DNA of 64,000 nt. Source: an uncultured SAR116 cluster alpha proteobacterium (lineage in GTDB: Bacteria; Pseudomonadota; Alphaproteobacteria; Puniceispirillales; Marisalimonadaceae). Both the position numbers and the translations under genes were made by a program. The notes beneath the pieces are model-generated. The model worked only from the letters and a program-made list of their open reading frames with translations. It was not told where the DNA came from and made no database searches. Location of the stretch: assembly GCA_902537945.1 (NCBI GenBank), contig CACBDG010000008.1, positions 16,786 to 80,785 of the forward strand, in the 5' to 3' direction. Of the stretch, positions 54,276 to 63,444 are shown in pieces. Within the stretch, counting starts at the first letter, position 1. Every line of letters starts with the position of its first letter.

Positions 54276-56801
54276 ATGCCAACAGTAAATTCTAATACTG
54301 CAGCTCAGTTTGCATTAAATAAAATGACTGCAACAGAGCGTGAAATGACAACGGCAATGGAACGTTTGTCATCTGGCAAGCGCATAAATCATGCAGGTGA
54401 TGACGCAGCTGGTGCAGCAATTGCTGACAGAATGACTGCTCAAATAAAAGGATTAGAACAATCAGTACGAAATGCAGCTGATGTTATTTCAATGGCACAA
54501 GTGACTGAAGGTGCATTAGATGAATCCTCAGCAATCATCCAGAGAATTAGGGAATTAGCGATACAATCAGCATCTGATGTTATGAACTCCGAAGAACGTT
54601 CTTATTTAGATGCTGAAGTTGTTCAGATGTTAGCAGAATTAGATCGTGTTACTAGAGATACTACCTTTAATGAAATTGCAGTTTTAGACGGGTCTTTTGC
54701 AGATAGACGTTTTCAGATTGGAACACATGAGCGAGAATTTGCGCAGCTTTCTATATCTTCAATGAGACTAGATAGTTTAGGAGCATATAAAGCAAAGTCC
54801 CAGGGAACAGAAACAACAGATGTTGCAAATAGCGCAGTTGATAATGATAATTTAGCACTTAATGCATATGCGGTTGCCGATACATCCGAAGCAAATTTAG
54901 TACAAAGTGAAGCATTTACTATACACGGAATTTTAGGTAGTTCTTCTGTCACGGCTGCAGAGGGATCAAATGTTAGAGATATAGCTACTTCTGTTAATGC
55001 TGTTTTTGACTCTACTGGAGTTACTGCCATAGCGTCTACTCAACTTAAACTGCAGGCAAAAACTTTAGATAAAGCTTACAATGGACAAACAAGTGTATCA
55101 TTTAGCATTCAAGGCAAAAACACTACAGCAACTACAATCGCTGCAAATGTTACATTAAATAATAATGAATCAGGTTCAATTTTATCTGATCTTAGGGATT
55201 CTATAAACAATTATACTACCACAACAGGCGTAACAGCTACTCTATCAACAGATAAGTCTTCAATTATAATGGTTCAAAATGAAGGTTACGATATTAAGTT
55301 AGGTGACGTAAATTTTGGTGGAGATACAACTACAACAGGTTCTAGAAGAACATTACTAGTAACAAGTTTAGATAATGATGAAGTAGTTGCTGGCGATGCA
55401 GTGTCGCTTGGAGATACAAATGTAACGGCAACTGATGAAGATGGTATTTATACTGGAACGCTGACACAAATTGAAACAATAGGTGGTAGACTTGGAACCA
55501 CAAACCCGAGAGCTTTTCCATCATCTGGCCCACGTAGCGCAGCAACAAATGCCACTGCTATAGCTGGATCTCAGGCTATTAACACCGATGATGATAATAG
55601 AATTGTTACAACTCAGGCTATTAATTCAGGATTTACAGGTACAGAAAGCTTGACTATAATTGATTCAACAGCATTACATAATTCTGTTATAACAATCAAA
55701 TCAACTGAACTCACAGATCAAGGTTTTAAAGTTGTTGGTACTGATATTTTTGGAAATGCGCTTGAAGAAACTATAGCTGCATTTACTGCACAGAACCAAA
55801 CCCAAGAAACAACTAACACATTTGCAACCGTTACGGCTGTAATACCTCTAGCAACTGATGCAAATGCTAGTATCATAGTAGGTACTAAAAACCCTATTTA
55901 TGCTTTGACTAACACAGCAACAGTTCATAATTCAATTGTTACATTAACCTCAACTGAAATCACAGATGGAACCTTTTTAGTGACAGGTACTGATGTTTAT
56001 GGAAATCAACTTCAAGAAACTGTACCTGCATTTACTGCACAGAACCAAACCCAACAAACAACTAACGTATTTGGTACAGTTACGTCTGTTATACCTTCAC
56101 AAACTGACAGTAATGCTAGTGTTAGTGTAGGTGTTTTAAATACCATAGTAAACCAAAGTGCTCTTATAACTATCACAAGTTCAGCAAGTGATGAGAGTGG
56201 TAAAACCTTTACAGTAACTGGTACAGACATGTCTGGAAATACTCTAGTTGAAGTTATTACTGGACCAGAAGCTAATAAGACCGTTACTGGAAGACGTATA
56301 TTTAAAACAATTCATACAGTAGTTAATTCAGGGGCAACAACAGGTGCAATTAAAATTGGATTAAAAGCAGCAGATTCTGTAATAGTTTCTGGACAACTTG
56401 AAATGTCTTCTAGTAACAGCTTCACAGTTGTTGGTGAAGACGGAAAAGGATTATTTGAAGCATCCCCTGGTGCAGCATCCTTAGACAAATTATCTGGTGT
56501 TAACGTTAAAACAAGACAATCATCCATAGATGCATTACGTGTATTAGATAGATCACTTGATAGAATTCATAAAGAAAGAGCTAAATTAGGTGCTTTAATG
56601 AGTAGAATGGAAAAGGCAATTGACAATTTATCAAACGTTGCCTTAAACACTAATGCTTCCAGAGGAAGAATAGAAGATGCTGATTTTGCAAAAGAGTCAG
56701 CTAGATTAACTAGAGCACAGATACTTCAACAGTCTGCTATGGCAATGATCGCACAAGCAGGCAAAGCACAACAAAATGTATTACAATTATTACAACAGTA
56801 A
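54276..56801 (+). CDS. fliC: Large flagellin (841 aa)
   Basis: Filament subunit with canonical ends: MPTVNSNTAAQFALNKM, MERLSSGKRINHAGDDAAGA, IQRIRELAIQSASDVMNSEE at the N-terminus, and ALMSRMEKAIDNLSNVALN, IEDADFAKESARLTRAQIL, QQNVLQLLQQ at the C-terminus. The roughly 570-residue core holds FlgL/flagellin-IN-like parts and three tandem beta-rich modules (about residues 466-700). The ATG at 54276 is chosen because the upstream GTG (54243) lies inside the promoter. Flagellins are usually 270-500 aa, so this is long. A terminator follows. Confidence 0.95.
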   Translation: MPTVNSNTAAQFALNKMTATEREMTTAMERLSSGKRINHAGDDAAGAAIADRMTAQIKGLEQSVRNAADVISMAQVTEGALDESSAIIQRIRELAIQSASDVMNSEERSYLDAEVVQMLAELDRVTRDTTFNEIAVLDGSFADRRFQIGTHEREFAQLSISSMRLDSLGAYKAKSQGTETTDVANSAVDNDNLALNAYAVADTSEANLVQSEAFTIHGILGSSSVTAAEGSNVRDIATSVNAVFDSTGVTAIASTQLKLQAKTLDKAYNGQTSVSFSIQGKNTTATTIAANVTLNNNESGSILSDLRDSINNYTTTTGVTATLSTDKSSIIMVQNEGYDIKLGDVNFGGDTTTTGSRRTLLVTSLDNDEVVAGDAVSLGDTNVTATDEDGIYTGTLTQIETIGGRLGTTNPRAFPSSGPRSAATNATAIAGSQAINTDDDNRIVTTQAINSGFTGTESLTIIDSTALHNSVITIKSTELTDQGFKVVGTDIFGNALEETIAAFTAQNQTQETTNTFATVTAVIPLATDANASIIVGTKNPIYALTNTATVHNSIVTLTSTEITDGTFLVTGTDVYGNQLQETVPAFTAQNQTQQTTNVFGTVTSVIPSQTDSNASVSVGVLNTIVNQSALITITSSASDESGKTFTVTGTDMSGNTLVEVITGPEANKTVTGRRIFKTIHTVVNSGATTGAIKIGLKAADSVIVSGQLEMSSSNSFTVVGEDGKGLFEASPGAASLDKLSGVNVKTRQSSIDALRVLDRSLDRIHKERAKLGALMSRMEKAIDNLSNVALNTNASRGRIEDADFAKESARLTRAQILQQSAMAMIAQAGKAQQNVLQLLQQ
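55671..56385 (+). repeat. Three tandem GTDxxGN modules inside the flagellin gene
   Basis: Modules centred on VGTDIFGNALEETI, TGTDVYGNQLQETV and TGTDMSGNTLVEVI. The first two are 249 bases (83 codons) apart and share a 29-base identical stretch (55777-55805 and 56026-56054), so one is a recent copy of the other. The third is more diverged. Confidence 0.85.
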
Positions 56802-56837
56802 AAAAACTAAATTTATATTAATCCCTAGTTATCCAAA

Positions 56838-56867
56838 GAAAACCACCTCTTAGGTGGTTTTTCTTTT
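56838..56867 (+). terminator. Rho-independent terminator after the 841-aa flagellin gene
   Basis: AAAACCACCT and AGGTGGTTTT form a perfect 10-bp stem around CTT, followed by TTCTTTTT. It lies 37 bases after the stop codon on the plus strand. Confidence 0.9.
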
Positions 56868-57062
56868 TAATTTTTTAATTACGAAGCAAGCTAATTAAAT
56901 TTGAAAGATTTATAAGTACAAGTTATTATTAATTTAAGATTAATTGACCTAATTTATAACGTACAGAAAATAAATATTATGGTAAGACCATTGATATAAT
57001 TGTATGAGTAAAAAAAAACATATTATCAATTACAGAATTATTTTGAAAACTATGAGTTTAAT

Positions 57063-57953
57063 ATGAATAATTTAAATTACTTAGAGTCTGAAGCTATTCA
57101 TATTATTCGTGAAATGGTTTCAGAGAGTGAAAACCCAGTTATGCTTTACTCTATTGGTAAGGATAGCGCTGTAATGTTACACTTAATTAAGAAAGCATTT
57201 TATCCTTCTATTCCTCCATTTCCGTTATTGCATATTGATACTACGTGGAAGTTTAAAGAAATGTATGAGTTCCGTGATAAGATAGCCAAAGATATAAATA
57301 TGGATTTAATTGTGTATCAAAACCCTGAGGCAAAGAAAAAAGCTATTAACCCATTTGATCATGGTACTCTTCATACAGATCTATGGAAAACAGAGGGGCT
57401 TAAGCAGGCCTTAAATAAGTATAATTTTGATGCTGCTCTTATTGGTGCTCGCCGAGATGAAGAAAAATCACGGGCAAAAGAGCGTGTGTTTTCTTTCCGG
57501 TCACAACAGCATAATTGGAATTCAAAAAAACAACGTCCTGAACTTTGGTCACTTTACAACACAAGAAAATCCAAAGGTGAAAATATTCGTGTTTTTCCTT
57601 TGTCAAATTGGACAGAGTTAGATATATGGCAATATATATACCAAGAGAATATTGAGATTGTATCACTTTACTTTGCTGCATTGAGGCCAACAATAGAACG
57701 GAATGGATTAATTATTATGGTAGATGATAATCGTCTTCCATTAAAATCAGATGAAAAGCCTGAAATTCGTTCTATTCGTTTTCGTACTTTGGGTTGTTAC
57801 CCTCTTACAGGTGCTATTTTATCTGAAGCATCTACATTGAAAGAAATAATTCAAGAAATGCTTTTAACCATAACTTCTGAACGTCAAGGACGCATTATTG
57901 ACAGGGATCATGGTGCTTCAATGGAAATAAAAAAAACACAGGGCTATTTTTAG
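57063..57953 (+). CDS. cysD: Sulfate adenylyltransferase subunit 2
   Basis: Catalytic subunit of ATP sulfurylase, making APS from sulfate and ATP with the CysN GTPase. The 296 aa include the PP-loop [15 protein letters not shown] (about 27-41), [20 protein letters not shown] and [15 protein letters not shown]. Complete. I count 16 CGN against 3 AGA/AGG arginine codons, while alr in the housekeeping part has 2 against 8; this points to different ancestry. cysNC follows 11 bases on. No strong ribosome-binding site is seen. Confidence 0.95.
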   Translation: MNNLNYLESEAIHIIREMVSESENPVMLYSIGKDSAVMLHLIKKAFYPSIPPFPLLHIDTTWKFKEMYEFRDKIAKDINMDLIVYQNPEAKKKAINPFDHGTLHTDLWKTEGLKQALNKYNFDAALIGARRDEEKSRAKERVFSFRSQQHNWNSKKQRPELWSLYNTRKSKGENIRVFPLSNWTELDIWQYIYQENIEIVSLYFAALRPTIERNGLIIMVDDNRLPLKSDEKPEIRSIRFRTLGCYPLTGAILSEASTLKEIIQEMLLTITSERQGRIIDRDHGASMEIKKTQGYF

Positions 57954-57964
57954 TTTGGTAAGTA

Positions 57965-59863
57965 ATGAAATTAAAATCTAATAAAACGAATATAATTACC
58001 AATGATGTTGATGCCTACCTTAAAACACATCAAAATAAATCCTTATTACGATTTATAACATGCGGCTCTGTGGATGATGGAAAATCAACCCTCATCGGAC
58101 GTTTGCTATATGACAGCAAAATGATCTTTGAAGATCAATTGGCACAGCTTAAGATAGATAGTAAAAAGTTAGGAACACAAGGAAAAAAAATTGATTTTGC
58201 TCTTCTTGTAGATGGTCTTGAGGCAGAAAGACAACAGGGAATAACCATTGATGTTGCTTATCGTTTTTTTTCTACAGAAAAACGTAAATTTATTGTAGCA
58301 GATACACCAGGACATGAACAATATACTCGAAACATGGTTACTGGAGCTTCAGGCTGTCAACTTGCTGTTATTCTTATTGATGCCCAAAAAGGTGTTTTAA
58401 CTCAGACACGTCGTCACAGTTATTTATGCCATTTACTTGGTATTAAAAATATTGTTTTAGCTGTTAATAAGATGGATTTAGTTAATTATGATCAAACAAT
58501 CTTTAATTCTATTATAAGTAATTATAAAATATTTACTGACACTATTGGGATCAAAAGCTTTGAAAGTATTCCAATTTCTGGGCTCAATGGAGACAATATA
58601 GCATCAAGGTCTACAAATACTAAATGGTATGAGGGTCCAACTTTGTTAAATCATCTTGAAGATTTGAATATTAAACCAGAAAAAAGTGAAAGTGCTAGTT
58701 TCTTTATGCCTGTGCAATGGGTCAATCGTCCCAATCAAGATTTCCGAGGCTTTAGTGGAAGAATAGCGTCTGGAATTGTCAAACCTGGTCAAAAAGTACG
58801 CATATTTCCTTCTAATAAAACAAGTGTTATAGATCGTATTGTTACACTTGAGGGTGACCTAGATCATGCAATTTCAAATCAATCTGTTACTTTAACATTA
58901 AAAGATGAAATTGATTGTTCCCGCGGTCAGATTATTGCATCTGAGGATTCACTTATAAAATGTGTAGACCAGTTTGAAACCTTTCTTATTTGGATGAATG
59001 AGAGTTCTCTTATACCCAACCGTTCATATCATTTTAAAATTGGGACTGAAACTGTCTCAGCTTTCATTTCAAAAATAAAGTATAAAGTCAATGTTAACAC
59101 AATGGAAAAAATTGCAGCAAAAACATTAGAATTAAATGAAATTGGAGTTGCTAATTTGACAACTGATCGATCAATTCCATTTATTCCATTTAAGGAAAAT
59201 AAAACACTAGGTAGCTTTATTTTAATTGACAAGATGACTAATGCCACTGTTGCAGGAGGCTTAATTAACTTTGCTTTAAACAGAGCTAACAATCTTCGCT
59301 GGCAAAAAATAGATGTGACACGTGAACATAGAGCAAAATTAAAAAATCAAAAACCAGTTGTTGTTTGGATGACTGGACTTTCTGGTTCAGGAAAGTCTAC
59401 CATAGCAAATGCTCTTGAAAAAAAACTATTACAAATGAATCACCATACATTTATATTGGATGGTGATAATATACGCCTAGGACTTAATAAAGACCTTGGT
59501 TTCTCAGATGCTGATCGCGTAGAAAATATTCGCCGTGTTGGTCAAGTTGCTAAACTGATGACTGATGCAGGCCTTATTGTAATTGTTGCCTTTATATCGC
59601 CATTTCAGTCAGATCGTGATCTAGTAAGACAGATGATAGGCAAAAAAGAATTTATTGAAGTTTTTGTAGACACACCTCTTTCAGTTGCAGAAGATCGGGA
59701 TGTAAAAGGGCTTTATGCCAAGGCTAGATCTGGTAAACTAAAAAATTTTACTGGCATTGACAGCCCTTATGAAATACCAAAAAATCCAGATATTCATATT
59801 AAAACAGTCAATCAAACCATTGATGAGTCTGTTAACAAAATTCTTAAAAAAATTATGAATTAA
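57965..59863 (+). CDS. cysNC: Bifunctional sulfate adenylyltransferase subunit 1/APS kinase
   Basis: Fusion enzyme giving PAPS with CysD. The N-terminal CysN GTPase has [19 protein letters not shown] (P-loop about 32-41), [13 protein letters not shown] and NKMDLV. The C-terminal APS kinase (from about residue 465) has P-loop GLSGSGKST (near 473), [17 protein letters not shown] and the serine loop FISPF. 632 aa, complete, no frameshift. CysNC fusions occur in Rhizobium (NodQ) and many marine bacteria. No PAPS reductase (cysH) or sulfite reductase is present in the window, so the product could equally feed sulfotransferases. Confidence 0.95.
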   Translation: MKLKSNKTNIITNDVDAYLKTHQNKSLLRFITCGSVDDGKSTLIGRLLYDSKMIFEDQLAQLKIDSKKLGTQGKKIDFALLVDGLEAERQQGITIDVAYRFFSTEKRKFIVADTPGHEQYTRNMVTGASGCQLAVILIDAQKGVLTQTRRHSYLCHLLGIKNIVLAVNKMDLVNYDQTIFNSIISNYKIFTDTIGIKSFESIPISGLNGDNIASRSTNTKWYEGPTLLNHLEDLNIKPEKSESASFFMPVQWVNRPNQDFRGFSGRIASGIVKPGQKVRIFPSNKTSVIDRIVTLEGDLDHAISNQSVTLTLKDEIDCSRGQIIASEDSLIKCVDQFETFLIWMNESSLIPNRSYHFKIGTETVSAFISKIKYKVNVNTMEKIAAKTLELNEIGVANLTTDRSIPFIPFKENKTLGSFILIDKMTNATVAGGLINFALNRANNLRWQKIDVTREHRAKLKNQKPVVVWMTGLSGSGKSTIANALEKKLLQMNHHTFILDGDNIRLGLNKDLGFSDADRVENIRRVGQVAKLMTDAGLIVIVAFISPFQSDRDLVRQMIGKKEFIEVFVDTPLSVAEDRDVKGLYAKARSGKLKNFTGIDSPYEIPKNPDIHIKTVNQTIDESVNKILKKIMN

Positions 59864-60086
59864 TAATTCATCTTTTCTAAATAATCAAAATTAGTAATAT
59901 GACCAGCTAATAAAGTTTTAACCTTTATTAACTCCATTTAAATTTTTCTTTAACTAATAAAAATATTTGATAAGAAAGTAGAACTTATGAAATTATATAA
60001 TTTTATAAATCAATAACAATTTCAAAGAAATTTAAATCTATAACAATTTAAAATTTTACTATAATTTAAGAAAATTAGATAATTTA
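59864..60086. other. AT-rich gap with nothing recognised
   Basis: Between cysNC and the terminator of the opposite-strand flagellin gene. Very AT-rich, with no open frame of note, no repeat and no promoter that I can support. Confidence 0.6.
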
Positions 60087-60120
60087 ATAAAAAAAAGGCC
60101 ACCCTAAGGTGGCCCCTTTC
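60087..60120 (-). terminator. Rho-independent terminator of the 1009-aa flagellin gene
   Basis: On the minus strand: GGCCACC, loop TTAG, GGTGGCC, then a run of eight T. It starts about 20 bases after the stop codon. The strand follows from the T-run. Confidence 0.92.
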
Positions 60121-60135
60121 CTTAATCTCTCCAAA

Positions 60136-63100
60136 TTATCCTTGAAGAAGAGCTAATAAGTTTTGCTTTGAAGCATTAGCTTGTGCTAACATTGAAGTAG
60201 CAGCTTGAGACAAAATTTGACTCTTAGTCAACCTTGATGTCTCTGCAGCAAAATCAGCATCTTGAATTCTTGACTTTGAAGCTTCTGTATTCACTTTCAA
60301 TGTTGTTAGGTTATTGATAGACGCATCAATTCTATTTTCAACAGCACCAAAAGATGATCTAAACAATGATAATTGATCTATTGCTTCATCAATTTTAGCT
60401 AGTGATGAGCTTGCTTGCGCCTCAGTGCTTACAGAAACGCCTTGACCACTAACTTCAAAAGACTGGCTTTGATTTTTAACACCGATTTTTTGAAGAATAT
60501 TATCAACGGCTCCACCACTACCAACTCCTGTAGTGCTATCAGTGCCTACTGCTTCTATTTTTATAGGAGACTTGTCACCATTTTGAAGTGTAACGTTACC
60601 TTTAGCTTCAACTCTGTCACCTACTAAAGCTAATCCGATTTCAACAGTTTGACCCGCTAAAGTCGCTCTATTAGTTTCAATTTTTGTTATTGAGTTGAAT
60701 TGAGAAGTACCATGAACTTCACCATTATTTGTATTTAACACAATATCCTCAGATATAGTTGCTCCAAAAATATCAGTTCCTGTAACAGTGAATGTAACTT
60801 GATCAGATGCACCAGAATAGTCGGCAACACTTGATAATGTTACAACAGCGCCTCCAAGATTTTCCTTAAAAGTATCCTCATCTGTATCATTCATAACAAC
60901 TGTACCGGCTGCAGTAGATGCTGCCAATGTGTCTAGTGCTGAAGCATTAAATGTTGATACACCAGCTGATACTTCGTTAGCGTTAGCATTTGTATCTGCT
61001 GTAGATGTTATTGAAGTAACAGATTTATACAATTCTTGACTTGTAACGGTACCTGCATTAGCCAATTGAACTGTTTCTGTTATAGCTTCACCATCAAAAC
61101 CTACACCAACAATATTATAGTCACTAGCATCGTTTGCGCTATGAGTAATGGTAACAAAACCATTAATATTAGTGTTGTTTCTAAGGTTTGCTAATGCTGC
61201 ACCTCCGTCTGCTAAACCTGCACTAGCAGCTCTTAAAGTATCAGAGACCACGTTTCCAGCAATACCGATAGCAATTTTTCCGGCTGCAACTGGAGCAGAA
61301 CTAGTATTTTCTACTGAAGTAACAGTGTGGAATATTGTAGATCCAAATTGCTGATCATTAATAGCTACAGCACCGTTTTTAAATGTAATTGTTTCACTGA
61401 TGTTGTTACCTGCAGCATCTGTACCTCTTACTATTATACCTTTGCTACCACCAGTACCATAATCTGCAGCAGTATCAAAAGTAACGACAATACGTGAGTT
61501 AACAACCTCACCTACAAGAGAACTTCCAGATATATCTATAGCTTGTGAGGCTACGGCTGCAACTGTGTGCGCTGCAACAAAAGCATCTAGATCGAAACCA
61601 CCATTACCGAAACCATCAGTAAGAGATTTGCCGTGAATGTCTCTAGCAGAAACTAAAAAGTCATTGTCATCATTACCTAAAATGATGTCCACACCACTTT
61701 CACTTGTAAATTTAACAGTACCATCAGCATTTGCAGTGGCTCTTATGTCACCAATACTTGCGTTGTTGACAGCTGTAACAACCGCAGCAGCACCTGTTGC
61801 ACTTGATAAGTCAACAGTTTGACCATTAATTTTGAAATCAGTGTTTGTTGAAGGGTTAGCACTATAATCAAAAGTTATTTCAAGTTCGTTTTTAGCGTCA
61901 GCTGTAACACCATGTTGTGCAGTCTTTTCATTAATTGCGTCAGCAATATGAGCAGCTTGCCCTGAAATTGATGCTCCAATCAAAACATCATTAATTTTAA
62001 CTTCATTTATAGCTAATGCTGTACCATTTACTGTATCAGATTCTAAAACCCCGGCTTTACTAAATTCATTAAAACCTAAATTCTGAACATCTGCAAGGGT
62101 ACCTGCGCCACCTGTATATCCATTTTTCACAGATCCAGCTTCAATAGAAACTTCAGTACCATCTAAGTTCTTAAGTTCTATAAAACCAGTAAATGTCTGC
62201 GATGATGATGTAAAACCAACTGTTTGACCACCATTGATAATTATGTCATCTCCAGTTGTATTTGATAATGTAATTGAATTATCAGAGTTTAGTGCAGCTG
62301 TAACACCAGAAACGGCTTCGTTTATGTTTGTAACTAACTCTGTATAAGAAGATGCAAGAGCAACAGTTTCATCATTTATAGTAAAAGTAGCTGTCATATT
62401 AAATGTACCCATAGCTTCAGAAGTAAATGTATTAAAAGCATTCGCTTGTGCACCATGTGTTCCAGTATTAAGATTTATCTTATCAGCAATACCTTTAGCT
62501 GTGTTAGTCGTAGAAGCAGATAAGTTTTCAGCAAAGTCTGAAGCAAAAGCATCAAAACCATTAATTTTGATGTCAGATGCAGCTATAGCAGAACTACTGT
62601 AATCTGTTTTAACCATTCTTGAACTTGTTAAAGTAGATACTCCTGTTGAACCTGATAATCCTAATGATAGTGAGTCAGTATTTTGTAAATTAACTTTAAG
62701 AGAATCAGTATCTTTTATACCAATTTGAAATACTACGTCAGTATTAGAACCATCTAATAATTTAACATTGTTAAAATGAGTGTTGCCAGCAATAGCATCA
62801 AGCTCGTTAATTAGAGCATCAACTTCAGACTGTATCATTTGTCTGTCTGTAGCAGATAATGTGCTGTTAGCTGCCTGTACAGATAATTCTCTAACTCTTT
62901 GTAAAATGTTTTCCATCTCACCAAGAGCACCCTCTGCAGTTTGAGTCATAGAAATAGCGTCATATGAATTTCTAATTGCCACATCTAAACTTCTAACTTG
63001 TGCTTCCATTTTTGATGCAATAGCAGATCCAGCAGCATCATCAGCAGCTGAATTAATTCTTAAACCAGATGAAAGCCTTTGCATGGCCTGATCTAATTCA

Positions 63101-63165
63101 GCATTTTGTTTTTGCATGTTTTTTTGAGCTGCCAAAGCGCTCATATTAGTATTAATACTATTCAT
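60136..63165 (-). CDS. fliC: Giant flagellin (1009 aa)
   Basis: Canonical flagellin ends: SINTNMSALAAQKNMQKQNA, MQRLSSGLRINSAADDAAGS and LQRVRELSVQAANSTLS at the N-terminus; FGAVENRIDASINNLTTLK, IQDADFAAETSRLTKSQIL and ASKQNLLALLQG at the C-terminus. The core of about 720 residues contains flagellin-IN/DIKIN modules shared with the 663-aa protein, followed by about three GTDxxGN modules shared with the 841-aa flagellin. The ATG at 63165 (MNSINTN) is preferred because GGAG sits 7 bases before it; the frame is open to 63177. It is followed by a terminator. The encoded monomer is about twice normal size. Confidence 0.94.
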   Translation of the reverse strand: MNSINTNMSALAAQKNMQKQNAELDQAMQRLSSGLRINSAADDAAGSAIASKMEAQVRSLDVAIRNSYDAISMTQTAEGALGEMENILQRVRELSVQAANSTLSATDRQMIQSEVDALINELDAIAGNTHFNNVKLLDGSNTDVVFQIGIKDTDSLKVNLQNTDSLSLGLSGSTGVSTLTSSRMVKTDYSSSAIAASDIKINGFDAFASDFAENLSASTTNTAKGIADKINLNTGTHGAQANAFNTFTSEAMGTFNMTATFTINDETVALASSYTELVTNINEAVSGVTAALNSDNSITLSNTTGDDIIINGGQTVGFTSSSQTFTGFIELKNLDGTEVSIEAGSVKNGYTGGAGTLADVQNLGFNEFSKAGVLESDTVNGTALAINEVKINDVLIGASISGQAAHIADAINEKTAQHGVTADAKNELEITFDYSANPSTNTDFKINGQTVDLSSATGAAAVVTAVNNASIGDIRATANADGTVKFTSESGVDIILGNDDNDFLVSARDIHGKSLTDGFGNGGFDLDAFVAAHTVAAVASQAIDISGSSLVGEVVNSRIVVTFDTAADYGTGGSKGIIVRGTDAAGNNISETITFKNGAVAINDQQFGSTIFHTVTSVENTSSAPVAAGKIAIGIAGNVVSDTLRAASAGLADGGAALANLRNNTNINGFVTITHSANDASDYNIVGVGFDGEAITETVQLANAGTVTSQELYKSVTSITSTADTNANANEVSAGVSTFNASALDTLAASTAAGTVVMNDTDEDTFKENLGGAVVTLSSVADYSGASDQVTFTVTGTDIFGATISEDIVLNTNNGEVHGTSQFNSITKIETNRATLAGQTVEIGLALVGDRVEAKGNVTLQNGDKSPIKIEAVGTDSTTGVGSGGAVDNILQKIGVKNQSQSFEVSGQGVSVSTEAQASSSLAKIDEAIDQLSLFRSSFGAVENRIDASINNLTTLKVNTEASKSRIQDADFAAETSRLTKSQILSQAATSMLAQANASKQNLLALLQG

Positions 63166-63198
63166 AGTATTCTCCATTTTAGTTTAATATTACTATTC

Positions 63199-63210
63199 GC
63201 CCAATTGGGC
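63199..63210. repeat. GC-rich palindrome in the leader of the giant flagellin
   Basis: GCCCAATTGGGC, a perfect 12-bp palindrome, is conspicuous in DNA this AT-rich. It lies 34 bases before the ATG and just downstream of the promoter-like motif, so it would be near the 5' end of the mRNA. It may be an operator or a short RNA stem. Confidence 0.5.
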
Positions 63211-63221
63211 TGACAAATAGT

Positions 63222-63249
63222 GTTACGACTTATTCCACAAAGGTTTAAT
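63222..63249 (-). promoter_or_regulatory. Possible FliA-type promoter of the giant flagellin gene
   Basis: On the minus strand ATTAAAC, 12 bases, AGTCGTAAC. Both halves recur upstream of the 663-aa flagellin gene with one extra base of spacing. The match to TAAA-N15-GCCGATAA is partial. Confidence 0.4.
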
Positions 63250-63401
63250 TTTAATTGTTTTTTTGGTGATTTATTTTTTATCAAAGAATTTTGGTCTACA
63301 ATTATAATAAAAAATGCAGTTACCAAGATTTAACTTGTGATACAAATATTATGAAAAATTGTTTGAAATCTCCTGATTAAGATTATCACTATCATTTGAA
63401 T

Positions 63402-63418
63402 TTGGAATAAATATTGCA
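63402..63418 (+). promoter_or_regulatory. Sigma-54 promoter ahead of the TPR gene
   Basis: TTGGAATAAATATTGCA: GG at 63404-63405 and GC at 63416-63417, the exact 12-base offset. The -24 half lacks the CAC, so it is a weaker match than the other three, but the position, with AAGGAG immediately following the predicted start, is right. Confidence 0.65.
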
Positions 63419-63444
63419 ATTTTAATTTCAAGGAGAAATTAAAA

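Noticed and set aside
56881..56900. GAAGCAAGC after the flagellin terminator, resembling the -12 half of the fli promoters
   Set aside because: No GG at the required distance for the -24 element and no gene in the right orientation.
57004..57066. 20-codon frame ending in an ATGA overlap with the cysD start, a possible leader peptide
   Set aside because: No ribosome-binding site, lysine/isoleucine-rich low-complexity content expected by chance in AT-rich DNA, and no attenuator hairpin after it.
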